Part shown: piece by piece, positions 1-6,562 of the stretch | Position numbering within the stretch: position 1 is the stretch's first letter | How the letters are laid out: each line of letters opens with the position of its first letter | DNA from: Mariprofundus sp. | Lineage (GTDB): Bacteria > Pseudomonadota > Zetaproteobacteria > Mariprofundales > Mariprofundaceae | DNA: 9,447 bases | Assembly: GCA_030951065.1 (NCBI GenBank) | Contig: JAUZQH010000206.1 | Coordinates: forward strand, 1-9,447 | Direction: 5' to 3' | Made by a program: the position numbers and the translations under genes | Notes under the pieces: generated by a model | The model's database searches: none | What the model was told of the DNA's origin: nothing | Seen by the model: only the letters and a program-made list of their open reading frames with translations

Positions 1-67
1 TCGTCTAACGGCAGGACAACGGACTCTGACTCCGTCAATCAAGGTTCGAATCCTTGTCCCCCAGCCA
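1..67 (+). tRNA. tRNA-Gln (anticodon CTG), 5' end cut by window edge
   Basis: Decodes CAG glutamine codons. The D stem GTC/GAC, an anticodon stem ACGGA/TCCGT around loop CTCTGAC (anticodon CTG), and the T arm CAAGG-TTCGAAT-CCTTG (40-56) are all visible. The 3' acceptor strand TCCCCCA (57-63), discriminator G64 and encoded CCA (65-67) follow. The first bases of the window correspond to tRNA position 8, so only the seven acceptor bases of the 5' strand (expected TGGGGGA) are missing. Its promoter and any preceding tRNA genes lie outside the window. Confidence 0.95.
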
Positions 68-110
68 GACAACAAAAAAAGGCCTCTTGTAGGCCTTTTT
101 TTGTTGTCTG
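66..110 (+). terminator. Intrinsic terminator of the tRNA, probably bidirectional
   Basis: A perfect 19-bp inverted repeat (66-84 with 92-110) surrounds a 7-base loop, TCTTGTA. Each arm contains GGCC next to a run of seven A (74-80) or seven T (96-102). The GGCC/GGCC core followed by T7 works as a Rho-independent terminator, and the symmetry gives the same structure on the minus strand. It starts on the last bases of the tRNA, so the tRNA is probably the last gene of its transcript. It could also stop leftward transcripts coming from the thioesterase gene, which has no obvious terminator of its own. Confidence 0.85.
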
Positions 111-222
111 ATCGGAGCCGATAGTGAGTTCCTCCGGTTCGGCAATCCGGCAGGATAGCTGGATTGAACGTCGCTTTAGCGACGGCCCGAAGGGCGGAGG
201 GCATGGATGCCCGGAGTAATCC
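111..222. repeat. Compact self-complementary block, possible REP-like element
   Basis: Many short inverted repeats are packed together here: ATCGG/CCGAT (111-122), CCGG/CCGG (134-137 with 147-150), CGTCGC-TTTA-GCGACG (169-184), GCCC-GAA-GGGC (185-195) and GGGCAT-GG-ATGCCC (199-212). Longer-range pairs could close over them: CTCCGG (132-137) with CCGGAG (211-216), and GGATT (161-165) with AATCC (218-222). This density of small hairpins in an intergenic region is typical of dispersed repetitive palindromic elements, but no second copy is present in this window, so repeat status is inferred. A 24-codon frame (203-277) runs out of it but looks like chance. Confidence 0.4.
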
Positions 223-359
223 TTATCCCCACATTATTACTATCCCATATAACTCCGGCATCCCGCCCCCAGCCTGAGTATTTCAACCACGGTGCTTCAT
301 CAACATGAAAAATATTTAACCCGTGATTCACCCTTTACTCAGATGTCTCGGCTAATGTT
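223..359. other. Intergenic stretch without recognisable features
   Basis: No plausible coding frame with a ribosome binding site and no strong hairpin were found here on either strand. The promoter of the candidate RNA that follows would be expected in this stretch. Scattered AT-rich hexamers such as TATAAC at 248-253 and TAATGT at 353-358 lack a well-spaced -35 partner, so no promoter is called. Confidence 0.4.
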
Positions 360-363
360 CGCG

Positions 364-446
364 ATGTCTGGCGCTATTCCTCCCTCCCCTCCCTAGTGTT
401 TCGCGCCAGATATGAGGCCCCGGCATCTGCCGGGGCCTTTCTCTTT
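364..446 (+). ncRNA. Candidate small RNA with C-rich loop and intrinsic terminator
   Basis: An 11-bp stem (364-374 with 403-413, one G-U pair, core TCTGGCGC/GCGCCAGA) presents a 28-base loop. The loop includes an uninterrupted 18-base pyrimidine tract (377-394) containing CCTCC, complementary to a Shine-Dalgarno sequence. Two bases after the stem begins a strong terminator hairpin. Known bacterial regulatory RNAs with C-rich loops bind G-rich ribosome binding sites, so this arrangement suggests a trans-acting RNA. No protein gene lies between the tRNA terminator and this second + strand terminator, which argues for a separate transcript. The 5' end and promoter could not be placed, so the given start is only that of the visible structure. 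Confidence 0.45.
416..446 (+). terminator. Strong Rho-independent terminator, + strand
   Basis: GGCCCCGGC (416-424) pairs with GCCGGGGCC (429-437) around an ATCT loop, followed by the T-rich tract TTTCTCTTTC. The T-tract lies only on the right side, so it ends rightward transcripts. There is no comparable T-tract for the leftward thioesterase transcript. Confidence 0.75.
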
Positions 447-487
447 CGAGCCAGGCAACGCTCTTTGATTTGCCCGCCAAGACCCTC

Positions 488-937
488 TCAACCCTGTGCC
501 AGCACCTGATCTCTCATTCTCTTCAAACTGGCCTGAAGCTCTTTCTCTTCATCGCTTTCAGCCCTGACCGCAGGCACATGCCGGATTTTTCGATATGCAT
601 CGATGGCGGCAAAAACGAACACTGCATCCATGATGCATTGGTCATCCTCGCCGGAAATCACTTCGACAAAAACCCACAAACTGCTATGCCCGGTGAGCCC
701 GACTCTGGCCCGAAAAACAAGGTTGTCGCCTTGCTGTACGGCACGATGGAAGCGCGCCTGATGAACAGCCCGGGTAAGGCAGCCGTGATTATCATGCTTA
801 CAGGCCGAGACGTAGCCCACCTCGTCACACAACGTCAGCAATCTGCCACCATGCATAACACCATATTGGTTCAGGTCAGAAGCGACCACTTTGTAGGCAT
901 GAGAAAATTCGGAGTGTTGAATTGTTGCATGAGCCAT
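488..937 (-). CDS. Hotdog-fold acyl-CoA thioesterase (YciA/BFIT-like)
   Basis: A 149-residue cytoplasmic protein expected to hydrolyse acyl-CoA thioesters to free acid and CoA; the natural substrate cannot be read from sequence. It shows the pattern of the acyl-CoA hydrolase branch of the hotdog superfamily: N23, then the GVMHGG segment (26-31) opening the long central helix, and acidic D38/E39 in LCDEVG. The family's catalytic acid lies in this region. A beta-strand pattern continues to about residue 112, followed by a charged C-terminal helix. The length matches single-domain members. The ATG at 937 is the first in the frame, and upstream codons give no better start. No Shine-Dalgarno precedes it; a TATAAT sits 6 bases upstream, so the mRNA may be leaderless. 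It stands alone, divergent from the DUF4390-ntrYX-trk operon, with no clear functional link to it. Confidence 0.9.
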   Translation of the reverse strand: MAHATIQHSEFSHAYKVVASDLNQYGVMHGGRLLTLCDEVGYVSACKHDNHGCLTRAVHQARFHRAVQQGDNLVFRARVGLTGHSSLWVFVEVISGEDDQCIMDAVFVFAAIDAYRKIRHVPAVRAESDEEKELQASLKRMRDQVLAQG

Positions 938-939
938 CT

Positions 940-952
940 GGATATTATATCC
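940..952 (-). promoter_or_regulatory. Promoter -10 of the thioesterase inside a short palindrome
   Basis: On the minus strand a perfect TATAAT occupies 949-944, inside a 13-base dyad with 6-bp arms (GGATAT/ATATCC). Standard spacing puts the transcription start at about 937, the A of the thioesterase ATG. No good -35 is seen: the hexamers at 16-18 bases match poorly (TGGCTG, CTGGCT). The promoter may need an activator, or the dyad may bind a regulator. Confidence 0.45.
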
Positions 953-1004
953 ACAGGACAGAAAACAGCCAGCCGGTATTGATACACTTTGAACGCACAG
1001 GCCG

Positions 1005-1033
1005 TTTACATCTCAGACAAGCGACTTTTTAGT
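1005..1033 (+). promoter_or_regulatory. Possible sigma70 promoter of the DUF4390-ntrYX-trk operon
   Basis: TTTACA (1005-1010, five of six consensus bases) is followed after exactly 17 bases by TTTAGT (1028-1033, four of six). This predicts transcription from about 1040 and a leader of roughly 30 bases before the 1070/1073 start. It lies in the 132-base divergent region between the thioesterase and this operon. Similar matches can occur by chance, so confidence is moderate. Confidence 0.35.
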
Positions 1034-1072
1034 CATCGAACTGCCCAACATCTACTGCTACACTCCGGCGTG

Positions 1073-1624
1073 ATGTATCATTTATTGTGCAAGTGGCGTA
1101 ATTCTTTTCTGATTCTGGCAGGGATACTTTTTGTTGCCCAACCAGTCGTTTATGCAGACGAATCCGGCAGCCTGAAAATCCACCTGGACCACAAAGTTAT
1201 TTATTGCACAGCGCGGATCACTGTAGCAGACAACACTTTTTCACTTGCCATGCAAGACGGCATTACGGTGACAACACAATGGCATATTCAGGTGGGGAAA
1301 GTACGCGACTACTGGCTGAATGAAGAAATTGCCGACATCACCGTCATTCGTCGCGCAAAACCGGATTTATTAACCCGGAGCTGGCTGCTGACCGATACAT
1401 CAAGTGGTATTTCCCAACGTGTTTATAACATCGGGGATGCAATCCGTTTTCTTTCCAATCTGGAAAATTTTCCTCTACTGGATCGAAGTCTTCTACTGAC
1501 CAACACGCTGTACAGTGTTTCGGTTGACATCAAAGTCCATGCAGGTGAAGTGAACACGGCCTGGTGGGCTAACTTGTGGAAACCTGCGGCGGCGTCCATG
1601 CAACAGGACTTTTCACTGCCGTGA
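1073..1624 (+). CDS. Exported DUF4390 domain protein
   Basis: A 183-residue protein of unknown function. Residues 1-28 form a signal peptide: K7 and R9, a hydrophobic core from about 12 to 22, and a likely cleavage after V-Y-A28, leaving D29 as the mature N-terminus. The mature part is beta-rich, with segments such as YWLNEEIAD and RSWLLTD, and looks periplasmic; this and its position directly before ntrY fit the DUF4390 family. The frame can be extended back to a TTG at 989, but that adds a polar leader before the signal peptide, so I chose ATG 1073. GTG 1070, one codon earlier, is equally possible. No clear Shine-Dalgarno is visible for either. The stop overlaps the ntrY GTG by four bases, suggesting coupled translation and perhaps a periplasmic partner role for the NtrY sensor; that role is inference. 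Confidence 0.85.
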   Translation: MYHLLCKWRNSFLILAGILFVAQPVVYADESGSLKIHLDHKVIYCTARITVADNTFSLAMQDGITVTTQWHIQVGKVRDYWLNEEIADITVIRRAKPDLLTRSWLLTDTSSGISQRVYNIGDAIRFLSNLENFPLLDRSLLLTNTLYSVSVDIKVHAGEVNTAWWANLWKPAAASMQQDFSLP

Positions 1625-3786
1625 GCCGGATTAACATCATGCGACTGATACCATTATTCATGGCATTGATGCTGTTAACGGTCACCGTGTTACTATGGCC
1701 TTCACAGGACGATGGTGGCAGCCCTCTGGCATGGGTCAACGTTGCGATTATGCTGGGGCTGTCCCTGCTGTTAATCCAGTATGGGATACGACTGTTGCGT
1801 GAGCATTCCGAGCCACGACCGGGGTCGCGGCTACGGGCCAAGCTGGTGATTGCCATGATTGCCATGTTACTGGTACCCGCTATGGTCATTCAGATGGCTG
1901 CCAGTCAAATGGTTGAGCGCGGCATGGATGTCTGGTTCGATGTTCGTGTAGACACATTGCTGGATCGGGCACTGAATCTGGCTCAAGGATTTTATGAACG
2001 CGTCGAGAAAAACATGAAACGTAATCTGCTGGATTACATCAGTGATGGCGTCCTGATCGCTGCCGTGAGTGGCAATATGGATTATCGTTCTACCAATGCC
2101 TATTTGAATGAAATCAGACAAACGGAAGGCTGGCAGAAGGTTGAATTATTCGATATCAATGAAAGGCAGATCGGCGCTGTTCAGACGGGTGAACTGAGCA
2201 CACTGCAAATGACATCTCTGAATGAAACTGCCCGTCTGTCGATGCATCTGGGCAGAGTAGTAACCGAACTTGTAACCCGGGATGACGGCGAAGTAGCAGT
2301 AGGTTATGCACCGCTTATCGGGCCAACATCAGTAATTGGCCTGCTTCGAGTGGAAACCCAATTGCCCGCAGGTGTCATCCAGAATGCCCGGGCAGTTGAG
2401 ACAGACTATCGCAGCTATCGCCAGCTTGAACACAATCGACAAAAAATTAGTACTACATTTACACATGTTATGCTGTTTATGACATTGGTGGTTGTACTGT
2501 TGGCAGGTCTGGTGGCGCTATTGTTTGCCCGTCGTTTGACATCACCTATTGGCGATCTGGCCAACGCCTTGCGCCGTGTGACAGAAGGCGATCTGGATGT
2601 GGTTGTTTCCGAGTCACCTCAGGATGAGCTGGGTTCGCTCGCCCATTCATTCAATAAAATGGCAACCCGGCTGAAACAAAATGTCGCGGCCATTGAGCAG
2701 GCACAGAAAGACCTGACCAAAGCACTGGACAACAGCCGCCAGCGACAATATGTACTGGAATCTCTTCTGGCTAATTTGCATACCGGAGTGGTACTTGTTG
2801 ATGGGGATGGACGGGTCCGCCTGCTCAATCAGGCTGTACGCGATATCCTGCATCTGCCTAACAACTGGATACCAAGTGCCGATATTCTGCAGGTAAGTCA
2901 TGGCAATCTGCGTGATATTGGTGATTTTTATGATGAATTACGTCACCAGAAGGAAGAATTGCTGCAACGTGAATTTGATGTCGCCCTGCCGGAAGGCAAA
3001 ATATTACATGTGCTCGCACGTGGTGCTCGTCTGAGTGCCAGTGGTACAAAATTTTCAGGTTACCTGCTGGTCATTGATGATATCTCAGACCTGGCGGAAG
3101 CTGAACGCGCCAAGGCATGGGCCGAAGTGGCGCAGCGCCTGGCTCATGAAATCAAGAACCCGTTAACACCCATCAAGTTGTCTACTGAACGCTTGCAACG
3201 GCGCTTCCGAACACAGGTTGACAATACGGAGGTATTTGATGTCTGTACCAAAGCGATCATCGATCAGGTCGAACGCCTGCAGCGCTTGATTGCCGACTTT
3301 TCCACGCTGGCGCGCATGCCACAGCCCAAAATCCGGGAAATCCTGGTCAATACGCTATTGCAGGATATGAATGAGCTGTTTCATAGCTATCAACGTGTCC
3401 GTGTCAAAATGGAGGATGGCCAAAGCGACAGCATATGCCAGTGTGACCCTGACCAGATACGACAGGTTCTGATCAACCTGATGGATAATGCTATAGCAGC
3501 AACCGACGATGGCGAACACCATACTGTTCGACTGTATGCAGAGCTTACAGATGAATTTGTGGCATGGCATGTTGAAGATGATGGAGATGGCATAACTGAA
3601 GAAGCTGCATCCAAACTGTTTGAAGCTTATTATTCGACCAAAGTTAATGGATCAGGGTTAGGGCTGGCCATTGCTAAACGCATTGCCGAGGATCATGGTG
3701 GAGAATTGAAACTGGTTTCGAGAACCGGGCCCACCCACTTCTGCCTGAAACTCCCCAGACATATGCCACACAAGGAGGGTTCATGA
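1621..3786 (+). CDS. ntrY: NtrY-type sensor histidine kinase
   Basis: A 721-residue inner-membrane kinase expected to autophosphorylate and pass phosphate to NtrX. There are two membrane helices near residues 9-25 and 32-54, a third near 76-96, a periplasmic sensing region to about 280, and a fourth helix at about 281-305. A HAMP linker (about 305-360) and a PAS domain (about 378-485) follow. The catalytic core has the H box AHEIKNPLTP with His509, N box INLMDNAIAA with N623, G1 box DDGDG (653-657), F box FEAYYSTK and G2 box GSGLGL (677-682), so it looks fully active. GTG 1621 gives a 4-base GTGA overlap with the upstream stop; ATG 1639, six codons later, is the alternative, and each has only a weak GGA-type ribosome site. 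The frame also extends back to ATG 1576 inside the previous gene, which is unlikely. The signal sensed is not evident. Confidence 0.94.
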   Translation: MSRINIMRLIPLFMALMLLTVTVLLWPSQDDGGSPLAWVNVAIMLGLSLLLIQYGIRLLREHSEPRPGSRLRAKLVIAMIAMLLVPAMVIQMAASQMVERGMDVWFDVRVDTLLDRALNLAQGFYERVEKNMKRNLLDYISDGVLIAAVSGNMDYRSTNAYLNEIRQTEGWQKVELFDINERQIGAVQTGELSTLQMTSLNETARLSMHLGRVVTELVTRDDGEVAVGYAPLIGPTSVIGLLRVETQLPAGVIQNARAVETDYRSYRQLEHNRQKISTTFTHVMLFMTLVVVLLAGLVALLFARRLTSPIGDLANALRRVTEGDLDVVVSESPQDELGSLAHSFNKMATRLKQNVAAIEQAQKDLTKALDNSRQRQYVLESLLANLHTGVVLVDGDGRVRLLNQAVRDILHLPNNWIPSADILQVSHGNLRDIGDFYDELRHQKEELLQREFDVALPEGKILHVLARGARLSASGTKFSGYLLVIDDISDLAEAERAKAWAEVAQRLAHEIKNPLTPIKLSTERLQRRFRTQVDNTEVFDVCTKAIIDQVERLQRLIADFSTLARMPQPKIREILVNTLLQDMNELFHSYQRVRVKMEDGQSDSICQCDPDQIRQVLINLMDNAIAATDDGEHHTVRLYAELTDEFVAWHVEDDGDGITEEAASKLFEAYYSTKVNGSGLGLAIAKRIAEDHGGELKLVSRTGPTHFCLKLPRHMPHKEGS

Positions 3787-5192
3787 CTGCACGCATCATG
3801 ATTGTGGATGATGAACAGCCCATCCGGGATTCCCTGCAGGGACTGTTTGAAGATGAAGAATATCTTGTTGTTTGTGCTGCTTCAGGCGAAGAAGCCATTG
3901 CCCGCCTGCGCAAGCAACCGGTAGATTGCATCCTGCTTGATATCTGGATGCCGGGTATTGATGGACTGGAAACCCTGAGTCGCATTCACCAGATGGATGC
4001 CAATTTGCCTGTGATTATGATGAGTGGTCATGCCACCATTGATACAGCCGTCAGGGCTACCCGACAGGGAGCATTCGATTTTGTCGAAAAACCGGTCAGT
4101 TTTGACCGTCTCATGATCCTTGCCCGCAATGCGGTACAAAAACGGCAACTGGAGCAGGAAAACCGGGATCTGAAACGCCAGGAGCTTAGCCACCGCAGCC
4201 AGCAGGAACTGATAGGTAACAGCAAAGTGATTCGTGAAGTCATTAGCCTGATCAATCGTGTTGCCCTTTCTGACTCTCCCGTACTGATTCTCGGAGAGCA
4301 TGGCACAGGCAAGGCCGTCGCTGCCCGTATGCTGCACGCTGCATCAAAGCGCAGGGGCAATCCGTTTATTGAGGTCAATACAGCCAGCATACCGGCTGGA
4401 CGAATGGACTCTGAACTGTTCGGGCATGAAAAAGGTGCATTTACCGGGGCCTTACACGCCCAACGAGGTCTCTTTGAAGCAGCCCATCAAGGCGTGCTGT
4501 TTTTTGATGAGGTAACCGAATTAAGCCTGGCAGCACAAGCCAAGGTTCTACATGTTTTACAACAACGCACCGTCCAGCGACTGGGCAGCCCCGCTCCAAC
4601 GCCCTGTAACATTCGCCTGATTGCTGCCAGTTCCCGTGATCTGGAGCTGGCACTGCGGGAAGAAAAGCTCCGGGAAGATTTCTATTATCGTCTGAATATA
4701 GTATCCATACATATGCCATCGCTCAGAGACCGACTGGATGATCTGGCTCTGCTTATTGAGTCACTGGCCGATGAACAGGCCAAGGAGCTGGGTGGCGATG
4801 CCGTGCATTTTGATCCGGATGTAATATCAAGACTTAAATCCTATGCATGGCCAGGCAATGTGCGTGAACTGCGTAATTATATTGAACGTTGCCACATTCT
4901 CATGCCCGGCGAACGAATGACTGTTTCAAATATGTTACCGCCGGATCAATCTTCCATTCAACAGCCTTCCAGCCAACACGCTTCAATACACCCCGTGGAT
5001 ACAGGCCATACTGATACAGACAACTTTCATGATGCGCGAGAGGCATTCGAGCGCTCCTTTCTGCTTCAGCATCTAAATGAGCATGAATGGAATATCAGCC
5101 GCACGGCAGCTCAAATCGGTATGGAGCGCAGCCAGTTGCATCGAAAAATAAAATCCTTCGGCCTCGTGCAGCATGAACAGGAGTCCTCATGA
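3783..5192 (+). CDS. ntrX: NtrX-type sigma54-dependent response regulator
   Basis: A 469-residue cytoplasmic transcription factor, the partner of NtrY. The receiver domain (about 1-120) has the acidic pair D9/D10, phospho-acceptor D53 (LLDIWMPG), S81 and K103. The AAA+ domain (about 145-385) has Walker A GEHGTGK (171-177), an intact GAFTGA loop (218-223) for sigma54 contact, and Walker B FFDE with D242/E243. A Fis-type helix-turn-helix lies near 437-461 (ISRTAAQIGMERSQLHRKI). The residue after the Walker A lysine is alanine where this family usually has glutamate, but the rest is canonical. The ATG overlaps the ntrY stop (ATGA), and a strong AAGGAGG at 3772-3778 supports this start. I saw no convincing sigma54 -24/-12 promoter in the window, so its target genes are probably elsewhere. 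Confidence 0.95.
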   Translation: MTARIMIVDDEQPIRDSLQGLFEDEEYLVVCAASGEEAIARLRKQPVDCILLDIWMPGIDGLETLSRIHQMDANLPVIMMSGHATIDTAVRATRQGAFDFVEKPVSFDRLMILARNAVQKRQLEQENRDLKRQELSHRSQQELIGNSKVIREVISLINRVALSDSPVLILGEHGTGKAVAARMLHAASKRRGNPFIEVNTASIPAGRMDSELFGHEKGAFTGALHAQRGLFEAAHQGVLFFDEVTELSLAAQAKVLHVLQQRTVQRLGSPAPTPCNIRLIAASSRDLELALREEKLREDFYYRLNIVSIHMPSLRDRLDDLALLIESLADEQAKELGGDAVHFDPDVISRLKSYAWPGNVRELRNYIERCHILMPGERMTVSNMLPPDQSSIQQPSSQHASIHPVDTGHTDTDNFHDAREAFERSFLLQHLNEHEWNISRTAAQIGMERSQLHRKIKSFGLVQHEQESS

Positions 5193-6559
5193 ATGTGGTA
5201 ATATTGGGAGCAGGGGAAGTCGGTTACCATATTGCCAGCCGACTTGCCACAGAAGGCAATAATGTTTCTGTCGTTGACCAGGATGCTGACCGGCTACAGG
5301 TCATTGCCGAAGCTATGGATGTAAAAACAGTTTGTGGTAAGGCATCCTACCCCAGCATCCTGGAACAGGCCGGAGCAAAAAATGCCGACCTGTTGATTGC
5401 CGTCACCACCAATGATGAAATCAATATGCTGGCCTGTCAGGTGGCACATTCACTGTTCAAGGTGCCGACCAAGGTAGCACGCGTACGTGAAACCGATTAT
5501 GTCAGCCGTAAGGGTTTAATCGGGCGCGATGAGTTACCAATTGATGTCATTATTTCCCCGGAAGCGGAAGCTGCCAAGGTAGTGATGGGGCGATTGAATG
5601 TCTCCAGTGCATTGGATGCACGGGAGTTCTTCGGTGGCAAATTACAGTTGGTGGAATTCATCGTGCGCCCGAAGAGCATTCTGGCCGGATTATCACTAAA
5701 GGAATTCCCGGATGTCATGGGGGAACTGCCTGTTTATGTTGTCGCCCACGAACACAATGGATGCTGGCGCGTACCCAAAGGCAATACCGTACTGTTGGCC
5801 GGTGATAGTATTTATGTCGCCGTAGCATGCCAACAGCTCGACACATTAATGCATATTCTCGATTTTACTTATCATTCTCCAAGAGGGCGCAATGTACTGA
5901 TGGTCGGGGGTGGACACATCGGTTTCATTGTCGCCAAAGAACTGGAAAAAGCCGGCGCATTGGTCAAGCTGATCGAACACAATGAGAAACGGGCGGAGTG
6001 GCTGTCCGAACAGTTCAACAATGTAGTCATCATTCAAGGTAATGCGCTGGATCAGAAGCTTCTGGAAGAGGAAAACATCGACAAAATGGAAGATTTCCTG
6101 GCCATGACCAATGATGATGAAACCAACATCCTCAGCAGTCTGATTGCCAAACGCTATGGTGTGCCGCATGTAGTCACTCTGGTCAATCGCTCGATCTACA
6201 ATCAGGTAGTACGCCAGATCGGCCTGGATGTTACCGTCTCCCCGCGTTTGTCGACAGTTGCTTCCATTCTGGGCTTTGTACGCAAGGGAAGGATTCACGG
6301 CATGGCCTCTCTGGCTGATGGCAGCATGGAGGTTCTGGAAGCTGAAGCACTGGAAACCAGCACCATCCTGAACACCCCCTTGAATAAGTTGGCACTTCCG
6401 GAAGACACTGTCATCGGGGCCATCCTGCGTAATGGCGATATTATCGTACCGAACGGCTCCGTTCAGGTTGAAACACATGATCATGTACTGATTGTGACAA
6501 CCAGCGCCTCAGTTGCTGCTGTTGAAAGGCTGTTCGAAGTACATCTGGAATTCTTTTAA
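5189..6559 (+). CDS. trkA: Trk potassium uptake protein TrkA (NAD-binding gating subunit)
   Basis: A 456-residue cytoplasmic peripheral protein, almost the same length as E. coli TrkA (458). It forms the nucleotide-binding ring that controls TrkH. It is a tandem of two Rossmann/RCK halves. The first has GAGEVG (7-12) with acidic D30 ending the second strand (SVVDQD); the second has VGGGHIG (239-245) and the following KLIEHN strand. The motif AVTTNDEINMLACQVA and its second-half counterpart AMTNDDETNILSSLIA are both present, so both halves look intact, each ending in a TrkA_C-like segment. AGGAG at 5179-5183, five bases before the ATG, fixes the start, which overlaps the ntrX stop (ATGA). The trkH gene follows after three bases, so the two Trk subunits are made together. 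Confidence 0.96.
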   Translation: MNVVILGAGEVGYHIASRLATEGNNVSVVDQDADRLQVIAEAMDVKTVCGKASYPSILEQAGAKNADLLIAVTTNDEINMLACQVAHSLFKVPTKVARVRETDYVSRKGLIGRDELPIDVIISPEAEAAKVVMGRLNVSSALDAREFFGGKLQLVEFIVRPKSILAGLSLKEFPDVMGELPVYVVAHEHNGCWRVPKGNTVLLAGDSIYVAVACQQLDTLMHILDFTYHSPRGRNVLMVGGGHIGFIVAKELEKAGALVKLIEHNEKRAEWLSEQFNNVVIIQGNALDQKLLEEENIDKMEDFLAMTNDDETNILSSLIAKRYGVPHVVTLVNRSIYNQVVRQIGLDVTVSPRLSTVASILGFVRKGRIHGMASLADGSMEVLEAEALETSTILNTPLNKLALPEDTVIGAILRNGDIIVPNGSVQVETHDHVLIVTTSASVAAVERLFEVHLEFF

Positions 6560-6562
6560 CGC

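Noticed and set aside
40..67. tRNA 3' end as a mobile element attachment site
   Set aside because: No second full copy of the tRNA 3' end, no integrase and no compositional break were seen; the partial T-arm likeness at 136-148 is too short.
203..277. 24-codon frame starting inside the palindromic block
   Set aside because: The start codon sits in the ATG of a hairpin loop, there is no ribosome site, and the product is short and proline-rich without resemblance to a known protein.
470..982. 170-residue + strand frame opposite the thioesterase
   Set aside because: It is antisense to a gene with a clear hotdog motif, shows no recognisable domain, and starts with a TTG lacking a ribosome site.
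989..1072. Upstream extension of the DUF4390 protein to TTG 989
   Set aside because: It would put about 28 polar residues before a well-formed signal peptide and would overlap the predicted promoter.
3882..4390. Overlapping minus strand frames inside ntrX
   Set aside because: They are antisense to conserved receiver and AAA+ motifs, and their composition is an artefact of the opposite codons.
5846..6484. 212-residue minus strand frame inside trkA
   Set aside because: It is a shadow of the trkA coding frame, with no domain or ribosome site.
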